Positions 24,252 to 35,234 of a stretch of 64,000 nt of DNA are shown one piece after another. The stretch is from Heloderma charlesbogerti (lineage: Eukaryota; Chordata; Lepidosauria; Squamata; Helodermatidae), in assembly GCA_026122225.1 (NCBI GenBank), contig JANEZZ010002248.1, positions 434,001 through 498,000 of the forward strand, given 5' to 3'. The notes below the pieces were generated by a model, which made no database searches, was not told the origin of the DNA, and saw only the letters and a list, made by a program, of their open reading frames with translations. The position numbers and the translations under genes are program-made. The number at the start of each line of letters is the position of its first letter. The stretch's first letter is position 1.

Positions 24252-25237
24252 TAGGGGTGTACAAAACCCCACTTACCTGGCTCTGCCGGGTTCCGCAGGT
24301 GGGGGGAGGCAATCCGTTCCTCCCCCCAGAATCCTCAACGGGGGGGAGGCGATCCGTTCCTCCCCCCCAGAATGCTGCCTGGCTGGTTCCGCTCCACGGC
24401 CAGGCCGCGGAGCCGCCAGTTGGGCAAACTCGCAGCGGGGCCTCCAGCCGCTGCCGGGCTGGCGCGGACGCAAATGGCGTCCTGTGTAGGGGACGCCATT
24501 TGCGTCCCTATGCCAGCCCGTGATAGGCTACGTAAATATTTACGTAGCCTATCATGGCTAAAGCAGGGACGCAAATGGCGTCCCCTATGCCATTTGCATT
24601 CCCGCTTTAGCCGTGATAGGCTACGTAAATATTTACATAGCCTATCATGGCAAAAAAAAAAGGGAACGCAAATGGCGGCGGCTACGGCGGCTGCCATTTG
24701 TGTTCCCTTTTTTTTCCGCCATGATAGGCTATGTAAATATTTACGTAGCCTATCACAGCTAAACAGAGGGGAGCAAATGGCGGCCACTACACCATTTGCA
24801 CCCCTCTGTTTTGCCGTGATAGGCTACGTAAATATTTACGTAGCCTATCACGGCGGGAAAAAAAGGGAACGCAAATGGCAGCCGCCGTAGCCACCACCAT
24901 TTGCGTTCCCTTAGTTTTGCCCTGATAGGCTACGTAAATACTTACGTAGCCTATCACAGCTTCTGCAGGGACGCAAATGGCGTCCCTGCGTTAGCCATGA
25001 TAGGCTATGTAAGTATTTACGTAGCGTATCACGGCTATGTGGAAGAAGCAAATGGCGGCCGCAGACGCGGCCGCCATTCGCAATGCAGAGCGGACGGCAG
25101 CAGGTAGGTGCTCTGTTCCAGGCCCATTTCGCAGGGTGGGGGGCGGGAGGGCTTCATTTTACCATGGATTTCAGGGGGCCAAATGCACTGGCATTCGGCC
25201 TCACCGAGATCCGTGGCGGAATTCTCCGCCATGCCTA
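24252..25237 (+). mobile_element. hAT-like foldback element, copy A, with six-palindrome array
   Basis: The 986-bp element starts TAGGGGTG and ends CATGCCTA. It is flanked on both sides by the identical 8-bp ATATTTCT (24244-24251 and 25238-25245), the hAT-type target duplication. The interior holds six copies of a 32-bp palindrome (core TACGTAAATATTTACGTA) at 24522, 24615, 24723, 24818, 24924 and 24999. Inverted GCAAATGGCG...CGCCATTTGC pairs lie between them. Outward splice-donor sequences lie at both ends: CAG|GTAAGT on the minus strand at 24271-24279 and CAG|GTAGGT on the plus strand at 25101-25109. There is no transposase, so movement would need one in trans. Confidence 0.88.
24522..25030. 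repeat. Array of six 32-bp palindromes with palindromic spacers
   Basis: Palindromes run from GATAGGC to GCCTATC at 24522-24553, 24615-24646, 24723-24754, 24818-24849, 24924-24955 and 24999-25030. The start-to-start distances are 93, 108, 95, 106 and 75 bp. Copies 1 and 4 are perfect; the others carry one or a few mismatches, some of them compensated in the opposite arm. Not a CRISPR array: spacers are related to one another and self-complementary. Confidence 0.95.
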
Positions 25238-25569
25238 ATATTTCTGCACCTTTGGATCAGCTGCACTGGCTGCCAATGTGAGAAGTTGTTGCTTATTTAT
25301 CTACTGCAACTATATGCCACCTTTTGGCCAATGCACTCAAAATAGTTGACCTTTTAAAATGCAAAAAAAAAATATTATGTTTTTAAAGACAATAAAACAG
25401 CATAATTTTCTCAGGCCATTGCTAGTCTCTTCAGAAGCTGATTACACAAGCCTCCTGGCCTGAGTTTATGAGATTTAAAGCCCTAAAAATCCTGAGACCA
25501 TGTCTACCCAAAATAACATCTTCTCCCACATGCACCGCCCCCCACACACACACATGCACCTTTAAGATC

Positions 25570-26200
25570 GAGGGGAAAGGTTACAATTAGGTGGTTCAAA
25601 TGAAGATGACTCATAGTAGGGCCTTCTCAGCTGTGGCACCATGTCCCTGGAATTTCATCCCAAGCAAGGTGTTCTGATTGATGCTTTTATTTAAGAACAT
25701 AAGAGCCAAGCTGGGTAAGACCAAGGGTCCACCAAGTCCAGCATTCTGTTCCTAACCAGCTGCCCACAAGAAGGCCATGAGTGCAACAGCGCCCTCCTCG
25801 TCATGTTCCCCAGCAACTGGTATAAAGAAGCATACTTCCTCCGATACTGGAGATCACATGTAGCCATCAGGACTAATAGCCACTGATAGCCTTATCCTCC
25901 ATGAATTTGTCCAATCCCATTTTAAAGCCATCTAAACTGGTGGCCATCACTATATCTAGTAGTATTTATGTTTAGGCACCAGATTAAAGCAGTACTACTT
26001 GGCCAAGCTTTTTGTTTGCAAGTTTTTGATATGAGAGTTTAACTGAGTTTTGAGCTGCTACTGCTTTTTTGTATATTGCGATTTCAGATTTAAAAAAAAC
26101 ATTTGTTATTATTTGTGATTTGTTTTTAATTGTTGTGTGTTGCCTTATTGGTCCTTGATGACAGAAGGGATCAAGCATATCTACCATAGCACCCTGATCT
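25570..26200 (+). mobile_element. L2-like LINE 3' fragment interrupted by another repeat
   Basis: Left part (25600-25690) reads like SRAFSAVAP-PWNFIPSKVF, the conserved C-terminal motif of L2-like ORF2. After the repeat at 25695-25965 the sequence resumes as 'ggcaccagattaaagcag' to about 26200. Strongly degenerate. Confidence 0.6.
25695..25965 (+). repeat. Dispersed repeat of the 'AGAACATAAGA' type, copy 2
   Basis: Longer copy of the repeat at 8547-8745, including 'tagccatcaggactaatagc' and 'tccatgaatttgtccaatcc'. It lies inside the L2-like fragment, so it inserted later. Confidence 0.7.
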
Positions 26201-26390
26201 TTGTTGACTGGGCTTCCAAACTCTCACATTTGCACACATGGCTAGAATGTTCAATCATGCAACAATTTTAGAATGATATAACTGCTGGAATACAAGCAGC
26301 TACCAGCTACAACCTAGACATCTCTCCACGTATGATTTTGGTTATTCTGATTTATACAGATGAAAACCCATACCATCACAAATGGCTGAT

Positions 26391-26432
26391 CAGCCTTCCC
26401 CAACCTGGTGCCCTCCAGATGTTTAACTAAGG
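26391..26432. mobile_element. MITE family R, terminal half
   Basis: Only the end 'cagccttccccaacctggtg' and 'ccctccagatg' is present. Confidence 0.6.
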
Positions 26433-26644
26433 CCTAGTTTTCAGCATGACACAGCACACTTGGAGATACTGATTCACCAAGTATGCGGACCTATGGCTTT
26501 CCTGGATGACATTCATAGAAAACGTGCCAGGTACCTCTAGACCTCAAAGTACAATTTTAAAAGTTGTTACACGAACACCTCCTATTTTAACTCCAAAATG
26601 CACATCAAAAAGTTGTACTAACTGTTGTTTTGCAAAGCCATTAA

Positions 26645-26762
26645 TCTGGTGCTCTCCAGTCTCCAGATGTGATGGATTGCAGCTCCCATCATTCCCACCC
26701 ATGGAATGATGGGAGTTGCAGTCCAACACAACTGAAGGGCACCAGGTTGGGGAAGACTGCTT
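26645..26762. mobile_element. MITE family R, palindromic copy
   Basis: Inverted repeat: 'gcagctcccatcattcc' pairs with 'ggaatgatgggagttgc'. The outer ends are 'ctggtgctctccag' and 'gggcaccaggttgggg'. Related copies lie at 38202-38687 (interrupted) and 42462-42598. Confidence 0.8.
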
Positions 26763-27724
26763 TAACAGAAGATGGTGTGGTCTTTCAAATAATGTTGATT
26801 CTTTCTTACCTAAAAGAAGAGACAGTGACATATATTGACTGTTACCTTGATTTTTTTTTCCGTGTAAGAATGTTCAATTTAAAAAAAAAAAAATTTTTTT
26901 AAACAATTCAGTGGATTAATACAGATGAGTGGAATGCAATTTAACAGCCATGACTTTCTTATGGAGGCCAGTGCTTTACCAGCAACTGGTTACAGCAAAT
27001 AATCTCTGACTAGATCTACACTTCTTTTTCTGCACAAAGCCGTGGGCACCAAACTGAGAAAAATAAAAGAGATGGGGAAATTATACATTATTTTTAGCTC
27101 TTCAGTTCCTACTGAAATCTAAAATAGCAGGTAAAGCACATCGCTTTGCAGGAGCAGACTAAGAGATTTAGGAGAAAAGGTGTGATTTTTGTTGCATTTA
27201 TTGATGTGCTTATTCTGCTTTAGAGTGTTAGGCAAACAATACTTCTTTGAAATGGACTGGTTTAATGGATGTCTTATCTGAATTTAACCACTGGGTGGCA
27301 CTCAATACTCATTAATAAAGTAGTTCAAATAATTTCAACTGAAAGGATTTTAAATGAAAAATAACCTTTTTCATAGAGTTATTTTTCACAGAGTATACGG
27401 ATCCAGAAAGAAATGTGTTTTCTTAGGTGGGGTGGGGGGAGAAAGCAGGAACTAAACATTTTGTTTAGGTTTATCCATGACCTGTGGCCAAAGCAATAAG
27501 ACCTACACTGTCACTAAAAAGGATGTTTGGAAGCCTCTGAAAACAACACCTATGGAAAAGCGAAGCAACGTTTGATACGTCCTTGTGATAAAGATTAAAG
27601 ATCAAGATGGAAATATCTTGCTAGCAAACCAGAATTTACTAGACTGTTATATCTTGTCAATAAGTTGCCAACAGCCATAACCTATGGCCTGGCTCAACGG
27701 CAAAGTATATGCTTTGCTTGGCAA
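26763..27724. other. Intergenic, no feature recognised
   Basis: Includes an A/T homopolymer stretch at 26880-26901. Nothing coding was recognised. Confidence 0.4.
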
Positions 27725-27995
27725 ACTATGCAATCCTATATATGTCTACTCAGATGCAAGTCCCAATGTGTTCAGTGAAACTTACTGCCAGGTAAGGGTG
27801 CACAGCATGGGTGGGGAACCCATGGCCTCCCCTCTTTGCCCATCCCTAGCAATTAGGCTGGGGGTGGGGAGACTTCCATTGGCTTCATTGGCTAATGGCA
27901 GTCGGGGGAGGGTATTCAGGGAGGGAAGGACTAACAGCTACTCAGAAGTAAGACCCACTCTATTTAGTGGAGCTTATTCCCATGACTGCAACCTC
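27725..27995. mobile_element. MITE family Q, split copy
   Basis: The left arm 'gcaatcctatatatgtctac' at 27729 and a right part 'ctactcagaagtaagaccca' at 27937 enclose extra GC-rich sequence (27800-27935). Either two partial copies or one with an insertion. Confidence 0.5.
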
Positions 27996-28205
27996 AAGAG
28001 GAGTATAAATGCCTTGGTTTTGTACAAGCAAAATTGTGAATATAGCCAATAGGAGAGAGTGAGAGAGACCCTGCAAATTGCTGCAACCTTTGCTAAACGC
28101 GTGTATCTTAATGTTTACCATCTGAAAAGTAGGAAAAATAAAAGCTGAAAACAGAAACCACAGATTTTTTAGTAAATGAAAGAAACGGCATTATTTGGAC
28201 AGAAA

Positions 28206-28592
28206 CAGGGCATTTCTACACCAGCCTAAAATCCTGCATTTAAAATGGTGCTTTCTGCTTCCGTTTTAAATGCAGGATCACGACAACTCCCTTTTTCACC
28301 CGCTTCCTTCCTCCCCTCCCCTTCCCCCCTTCTCCCCATATCTGAGTCTTCACTTCTCTTTCATTGATCTCACACCTCTTCTTCCCGCTTTAACTCTTTT
28401 GACAGAGGAAACTGCAGCGGAATACAACGGGTAATTTGATAACTCATTATCTGCTATCTATTTAAAAACGGAACAAAGGGCATTTAGTGCAGGAGGGTCA
28501 TGGCAGGGTTAAGGCATCATGTAAAGAGCCCGCAAACTTCCGTGAAGGGGCAATCTGAATCGCAGGATAAAAGCCCGGTGTGAAGGAGCCCA
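28206..28592 (+). mobile_element. Non-autonomous DNA element, family S, copy 1
   Basis: Starts 'cagggcatttctacaccag' and ends 'cggtgtgaaggagcccac', an imperfect terminal inverted repeat (GGGC-TTTC-ACACC against GGTGTGAAGGAGCCC). The interior holds inverted 'cctgcatttaaaa' and 'ttttaaatgcagg'. It is shared with 31384-31769 in the same orientation about 3.2 kb away. Confidence 0.75.
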
Positions 28593-28802
28593 CAGTCTCA
28601 TTACAGGCCCTGTATATTCCTCTCATGAAGATGGCAGCACCTTTAGGTGCAGAAATATGTCTTGGATTTGAGTGTTGTATATGTCTACAGTATACACAGG
28701 AATTTTCATTCTATTCTGAGAGTTGTAGGACCTTTTATGTCTAAACATGCTTGGATTGTGCCCTAAATGTTGTATATCTTCATACTACACATTTTGAGCC
28801 TT

Positions 28803-29153
28803 TAAGGGTGCAATCCTATGGCCGCTAGTCAGTGGCTAAACAGCCTTAAGATAGGGAGCCCACACTCCAAGGTCGGTTCCCAGAGAACTGACCCCCACCC
28901 CTCCTGTGCTGCATTGTAGGCAGTGCGAATCGGCCCTATGCTCCATGCTCGTAAGAGCAGGGCAGAGCAGCGAAAATGGGGCATTCCTGGGGGTGGGCCA
29001 AGGCAGGGAAGTTGGAAATCCAGTACATTTCAAGGTCCTGTGGCTAGACAGCCAAAATTGGCTGTCTAACCACGAAAGCAGGGTGGGGGGAGCGAGGAGG
29101 AGATCCGCTCCTCACCACTCCTCCCATCCTGCACTGGATAGTCGGTGGCCCCT
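28803..29153 (-). mobile_element. Non-autonomous DNA element, family T, truncated
   Basis: Starts TAAGGGTGCAATCCTATGG. It matches, end to end in reverse, the complete 408-bp element at 46853-47260 as far as 'ctgcactggatagtcgg'. The last ~40 bp are missing at the junction with element E. A central inverted pair, 'agacagccaaaattggctgtct', is at 29048-29069. Confidence 0.7.
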
Positions 29154-29609
29154 TATTTTCGCCGTAGTCTACGTAAATGTTTACGTAGACTACATGTGCC
29201 CAAATAAGGAACGCAAATGGCGGCGCCCATTTGCGTACGCGCTTTTTTTTTTCCCCCCCAAAGTCAGCCGTGATAGGCTACGTAAACATTTATGTAGCCT
29301 ATCACGGTATTTTTTTAAAATCTACCCGTGATAGGCTACGTAAATCTTTACATAGCCTATCACGTTTGTTGTTGTTGGTTTTTTTACTTGGAAATGGCGG
29401 CGGCGGCAGCCGGTCAGAAGACCAGCCACTGCCACTGAACTACCGCCGAACCGCCGCCGGGAGCTGCCACCACCAGGGACATTTGCACAAGGTAAGTCCC
29501 ATCCCGGGGGGAGCGGGGGGGCGGACCTTTTCTCCACCAATTTCGGGGGGCCGAATACGTTGGCATTCGGCCTCCCGGAGATTCGTGGAGAAATTCTCCG
29601 ACATCCCTA
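29154..29609 (+). mobile_element. hAT-like foldback element, copy E, left end missing
   Basis: Right end CATCCCTA at 29602-29609, preceded by 'gcattcggcctcccggagat', matches copy A. Three palindromes are present at 29164-29193, 29272-29303 and 29330-29361. An outward donor AAG|GTAAGT lies at 29489-29497. The left terminus is absent at the junction with the family-T element, so both elements lost an end there. Confidence 0.75.
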
Positions 29610-30025
29610 GGTGTCTCTACAGTGTCTTCTCAGCTCTTCTTACTATCCCAACTAGAGATGTAAAATTTCATGAAATTTTGAAATGGAGGGGGGGGACCCT
29701 GTGTGGTAGGAGGTACACAAAGTAGGGGTAAGGGGAGTGGGGTAGGGGGACCACAAAGACATGTTGGGGGAAATCAAAAAATATAAAATAATTTTTTGAG
29801 CATTCTTTACAGATCCAAAGTCATTTTGTTACCTTAGGAACATGAAATGTATAAAGTATAACATGATTTTCTTATAAAATTATCATGTTTGGTATATTAC
29901 ATTTAAAAATATAGTTCATTCAGATAATAATTACAGATTTACTAATTGATTTTACTTTTAAATGTTTTAGATTTTTGTTACAAATGGAGCTACAAGATGC
30001 TTAACACTAAGGAATCTAACATTTG

Positions 30026-30284
30026 AGAGTGGTCCAATCAGTCCATCCTAAAGGAAATCAACCCTGAGTGCTCATTGGAAGGACAGATGATGAAGCTGAA
30101 GCTCCAATATTTTGGCCACCTAATGCGAAGAGAAAACTCCCTGGAAAAGACCCTGATGCTGGGAAAGACTGAAGGCAAAAGGAGAAGGGGACGGCAGAGG
30201 ATGAGATGGCTAGATAGCATCACCGATGCAATGAATATGGACTTGAGCATAGAGGCAGTATGGGATCACCTGGACAGAGAAAGA
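30026..30284 (+). mobile_element. Bov-B/RTE LINE ORF2 C-terminal fragment
   Basis: Encodes LKLQYFGHLMRRENSLEKTL, then GRQRMRWLDSITDAMNMDLS, the characteristic C-terminal part of Bov-B RTE proteins. Upstream 'caatcagtccatcctaaagg' also fits Bov-B. It stops abruptly at about 30284, where Tc1-like sequence begins. Confidence 0.85.
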
Positions 30285-30569
30285 AATAACCTACATCTAA
30301 AGAAGAACTCTGGGAAGTGCTGAAAGAAGCCTGGTATAATATACCAGAAGATTACTTCAGAAAACGTCAGGACAGTCTCCCCAGAAGAGTTCAAGATGTG
30401 CTTAGAGCCAAGGGAGGTCACACTAAATACTGACTTTTGCCTGTACATATTTCCTGCATTTTCTGTTTGTATCTTAATACAGAGACCAAAAAATAATTAT
30501 AGATGGTCATTAAAACTTTGCTAAAACAACAAAGCTGGTGGTGGCCTAAGACTTTTGCACAGGACTGTA
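30285..30569 (+). mobile_element. Tc1/mariner 3' end with transposase C-terminus
   Basis: In the frame from about 30308 it reads WEVLKEAWYNIPEDYFRK, then RRVQDVLRAKGGHTKY and TGA (30432-30434), the typical C-terminus of a Tc1-like transposase. The right end 'ggcctaagacttttgcacag' followed by GACTGTA is a Tc1-type inverted terminal repeat at a TA. The 5' four-fifths of the element are missing. Confidence 0.85.
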
Positions 30570-31383
30570 TATCTTAAACATTTTATTCATAATTCTAAAA
30601 GAAAATATTTCATAACCCAACATTTTTCAATTTTTCAGGGAAAAATAAAAAAGACCTCAAAAAAATCAGGGAAACCCTTTTTCCTGAATTTTCCACCCCA
30701 CCCCTGGTCTTTATATCTCTCTCCCAACTGTCACCAACTGCAATTTCCCCCTTGTCTTTTCCCAAAGTTCTATGTCCCTCCCTTCACTTGACCAGCTTAT
30801 CATAATATCCTAGAAATAGGATAATAGGATATTATAGGATAATAGGATATTTCATAATATCCTAGGAATAGGCATTACAAAAGTCATAGAAGATAACTGA
30901 TAACCAGAATGATTAATATTTGGTTTCCAATTTGTGGGCCACAACAGTACCATTTTCTTTTCCTTTCTTTTTTGTTTTGTTTTCGGTTACGTTTGTTTTT
31001 AAAAGGAGAAAAACAGACAGAGAGGCATATGTTTATTTTTATTTTATTTAAAATACTTTAATAATGATATCTACAAAAGTTTCATAGCAATTCACAACAG
31101 TTAAAATATTCATAAAAGCAATAAAAACAAACAGAGCAGATTAGTGGTGAATTCCCAAAAGCCAGCTAAAAACAAAAACATTTTCACTTTCTGCAGAAAG
31201 CCAGCAGGGGAGAAGGTTGGCTGTATTCATTCATTCATTCGACATTTATGAATCACTTATATCAGATACATTTCTAAGAGATGTATGGAGGACAAGATTG
31301 CCTCTCCGGGAATGAGTGTTGGAAAAGGTATGTTTTTAGTGGGAGCTGAAAACCCAGAAGGATTGGCACCTGCCTTATTTCTT
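30570..31383. other. Intergenic, AT-rich, no gene
   Basis: At 30806-30865 a short cluster of GGATAATAGGATATT direct and inverted repeats is present. (ATTC)n lies at 31226-31242. Nothing coding. Confidence 0.45.
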
Positions 31384-31769
31384 GAGCATCTCTACACCAG
31401 CCTAAAATCCTACATTTAACATGGGGTTTTCTGCTTCCGTTTTAAATGCAGGATCATGACAGATTCCCTTTACATGCGCTTCCTTCCTTCCTCCCCACCC
31501 CTTTCCTCCCCTTTTTCCCCCTTATCTGAGTCTTCCATATGCTTCACAGCTGTGGTCTAGCTCCCTTTCCTTTTTCACAAGGGAACTGAAGCGGAACTCA
31601 AGCACGCTAATTTGATAGTTCATTATCTCTGATCTTTTAAAAAACGGAATAAAGGTCATTTAGTGTGGGAGACACCCTGGAGGTTGACGACGTCCTCTAA
31701 AGGACCTGCAAACTTCCGTGAATAACCAATGTCAATAGCAGGATAAAAGCTTTGTGTGAAGAAGCCCAT
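31384..31769 (+). mobile_element. Non-autonomous DNA element, family S, copy 2
   Basis: Same length and order as 28206-28592, with dispersed substitutions: 'ctctacaccagcctaaaatc' at the left and 'ggataaaagctttgtgtgaa' at the right. Confidence 0.75.
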
Positions 31770-32749
31770 AGTGGTAGAGTTTGTACAACTCTCTAGAAAG
31801 GGTGCTGTGGCACTAAAGGTCCTATTCCGAGCCATGATGGATTGGAGCTCAGAATCTTGGGAACCAACAGGAGGCTATCTCCTGATAAGTGCAGCAACTG
31901 AGCAGGCCGGTAGGGGAGCTGCAGAACATCCCCTTCACTTTGCTTACCTCAGAGTCATCTGGCTTTTGCAAACAATCCTACTGAATATTACAAGAACCTT
32001 ATGGGGCTTTTGCTGCCCCCAACCCCTATTTCCCCCACCCCTTGACCAGCAAAATCCTCCTCCTCATCTTTGTGAAGAGAGAGTTGGTACCTAGAAACAG
32101 AAGGCCACAATAAACAAGCCCACCTACCTGCCCAACTCCTGAGCTTGAAATTATGGTCTAGCACATGCTCAGAATGTCATTTCCTGGGAGGATCACCTGT
32201 TTTCCCTTTCCTCTTTACAAAGGTGAGGGGGTTGGCTTGCAAGGGAGGAGCAGAGTTGTCAGGGAGGGCTACCAGCAGGCACAGGGAGCAACCCTATTTT
32301 GAGCCAGATCCAGAGTCATAAGGACTTTGGCCCAAATTTAAATGCATTATCCATTTTTGAGCAGGGGATTTCTGCCCCCCCCCACACACACACACACAAA
32401 GATTTTGAGAGGGTTGTGTACAGGGGTGGAAATCCACAGTAATCAGTTATTTGAATTCATAGCAGCAACCCATAGCACTCCTTTGACCCTACATTCCTCT
32501 GCTCTATCATCAATCCATTGTACATGGAAGGGAAACTGAGGCATGCACATTAACCTAAAAGTGCCTTGAAAAGCAAAGGTTTGGGGAGAGGCAGTTAGGG
32601 AGTATTTTGAAAAAAATAGCCAAGAAATCCTGAAAGAGATTTTAAATAATAATAATAATAATAATGGCCAAAACCAAACCTCCAATACATTAAATGAATG
32701 GAAACAAACAGCTGGGTTGACTGGTGTCCATGGCCACACACACAGACTT
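31770..32749. other. Intergenic, no gene recognised
   Basis: Contains C/CA microsatellite at 32377-32398 and (AAT)n at 32645-32664. Confidence 0.4.
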
Positions 32750-32885
32750 GGGGTCCAATCCTATGCATGTTTGGACAGAGAAAAGGCCTACAACTCCCAA
32801 TATTCCCCAGCCAGCAGGGCAGGCTGGGGAATGCTGGGAGCTGTAGGCCTTTTCTGTGTCTAAACATGCATAGGATTGCACCCTT
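32750..32885. mobile_element. Palindromic MITE, family P, copy 2
   Basis: Left 'caatcctatgcatgtttgga' pairs with right 'taaacatgcataggattg'. The inner arms are 'aaaaggcctacaactccca' and 'ctgtaggcctttt'. It can form one long hairpin. Confidence 0.85.
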
Positions 32886-32933
32886 AATTTTTTAAGTAAT
32901 GGTTTATTTCCTATCATGCATGCAGAGTCACTC

Positions 32934-33840
32934 AGGGCCTGTTCCACAAGTGATTTACTCCGAGCTGGCTCCGTGTGGAGGTCAATAGGGATACATGACA
33001 TCATGGCCATCTGCCATCCTGGAGCTTATCATGGAAAATCAGATTTCCTGAGACTGCATATAGTCTGATTCTTTTCCTTAAGTTGGGTTCTCCTCGGTAT
33101 AGTTGCTGTGTGCCCCAACCCCTGCATTTACCTCGGGTGTGCTAGCCCTGCCCAGAGGTGTGCCTTTCACTGTGACCCCGGTCAAGGGGTGGTACATGTG
33201 TGTTTCCCGGCCCTGCACAAACCAAGTAGTGTATCCTCAGAAGTTAATTCCATTGTGCTGAGTGAGGCTTGCCCTCTGAATGCCCACATCAGAACTTACA
33301 GAAATCTCCCTCAACTGACATGGCACAGTTTAAAGCCCAATTCCCTAAGTGCGGTAAAGCGCAATCTCGAGGCTCCAATTCTCCTTTGTTTAGATTATTG
33401 CCTTAGGAAGAAACTACTTCGACCCTTTGTTATAGAGATCCTGTGGGTTAAAATGGGGCCTGGTTTCCCGTCTTTGTGTTCTCTCCTCGCCCACTTCCCA
33501 GCACAAGCATATGTGTATCGGAAGTAACTCCCATTGTGGTCAGTGAGGCTTGCTTCTGAAATGCAGATGCATCTGGACTTTCAGGGGAAAGGACAAAAGC
33601 GGGGGGGAGAGGGGGAGAGAGGAGGAAGCCTCTCTTATTGGTTGAGCAGCCCCTGCCAGTCAGATGACATTCACTCCAACCCCCACCCCCACCTGGAAGT
33701 ATGTTCTGTGACGCAATTTTTACTGCTGCGGAGAATCTGCTCGTGGAACCCTGCACGGACCAAAGAGCAGCGAAGCTGATTCCTTTAAAAAATATCTGGT
33801 ACTCCTCCATTAGCTTCTCCTTCCATTGTCATGGAAGCAT
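32934..33840 (+). repeat. Repeat family K, copy 2
   Basis: Collinear with 20313-21262 and 48500-49545, including 'ttgctgtgtgccccaacccc', 'gtgaccccggtcaaggggtg' and 'ttggttgagcagcccctgcc'. The segment duplicated in the other two copies is single here. Confidence 0.78.
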
Positions 33841-35234
33841 GGCCTCAGAGGCTGGTCTCTTCTACAAACTGCAGTACAAGAAAAAGAAAGCACTCTCTCC
33901 ACCGCACTACTGTTCAAATCAAATATAAGCTCTGCTGAGGGAGAACAATAGCCAAACCCATTGTTTGCATCCTTCCCCTTATGCACACTGATTGGCTGCG
34001 CCCATCCTCCTTCCTCTCTCACACACTGATTGGTTGTGAGCGTCCTCCGTTCCATCCATTTCTCCCCTTTAATTCTTTGGTCTCCTGATTGTCTGGGAGT
34101 GGGGACTGAGAATTGCCCATATATGGCAACCAGGCAGTTTGATTGTCCCCAACGACCTGTGCAGTGCTTAATCTGCCACTCCCTAGAAAGGGGAGAGCAA
34201 GTGCTGTCACTTCATTCATTAGCAACGAAGGAAAGAAACAGCAGCCAGACATGCTTACAAGCATCAGCGAGCTCTGTGCTCCGCAGGCACGGCCGGCAGC
34301 AGTGATGAAGTTGGGAGGACACTGATCGGGCTGCACACAAGGGAGTGAATGACTTTCGCCCTATTCATGCAGTCTGCATTTGAACAGAATAAATGCGTGA
34401 GGACAGGAAGTGTGCTACGCCCTCCCTCCTCTTGTGTTTCCATTACCCTCTACTTGTGAAGGCCGAGTTTCTGAAGAGGAGAGTGCCCTGTAGCCATCGA
34501 GGCTCGCCACACAATCCAGGACACTGGAAAATCAGCAGAGAGACAATGGAGGCACCGTGCTCACATGATTTCAAAGACATAACATCTCACAGTGTCCCAA
34601 TGAATTCTGCCCACTGCCACTTTACAGGACCCCCACTGTTGTCTATGCTTGTTGATAAACCCTATGTCCACATGAGCCAAGTTGCGGGAGGGGGCAGACA
34701 AATTCTGTGAAGGTACTGTTCCTAGCTACCTGATCTTGGGACTGCTTTTATAATAATGAATATATAGATGCAACATTTCTGGATGCCTTAATTTTTATCT
34801 GGAAAACCTGTACTAGAAGAAGACCTTCTGAGAGAGAGGTGATGAAGGGCAGAGGCAACTCCCCTCTCTTCCCCCTTCCTGGGAATAACATCAGAGCAGT
34901 TGCTGCTCCTCCTAAGGACCCCTTCTCTCTCTCACCATTTTGGGGCTTAAGAGGTGGCCTTCTGTGAGAGGGGGAGTAACACTAACTCAGGTACACCGTT
35001 GCCATAGTAGAGGATTTGAAGCAGCCTATAGCTCCTTTGCTACCTCATCCCTTCCAGCTGGTGGGCTGTCATGCTCACAATGCTCACAGAGAGGGAGGGA
35101 GAAGGGAAGGCGGAAAAACCAAGGTGGTTTTTCAACTCTTTTATTCGCTATTTATATGAATGCCAAATGGGTACAGAGAAACATCTCTTCCTTGTCTACT
35201 CTTCAGTGATTTAAGCAAGCACCTCAGTAGTTAA
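33841..35234. other. Intergenic, no gene recognised
   Basis: Several 60-105 codon open frames occur on both strands, but none resembles a protein family. Confidence 0.4.

Noticed and set aside
24522..25030. CRISPR-like array of regularly spaced repeats
   Set aside because: Vertebrate genomic context; spacers are related to each other and self-complementary, repeats are true palindromes, and no cas genes are present.
24335..25107. Long open frames on both strands with repeated IGYVN-YVAYHG and DRLRKYLRSLS peptides
   Set aside because: They are translations of the palindrome array in a mobile element. The same peptide arises in other frames and strands because the DNA is self-complementary; no start context or family match.
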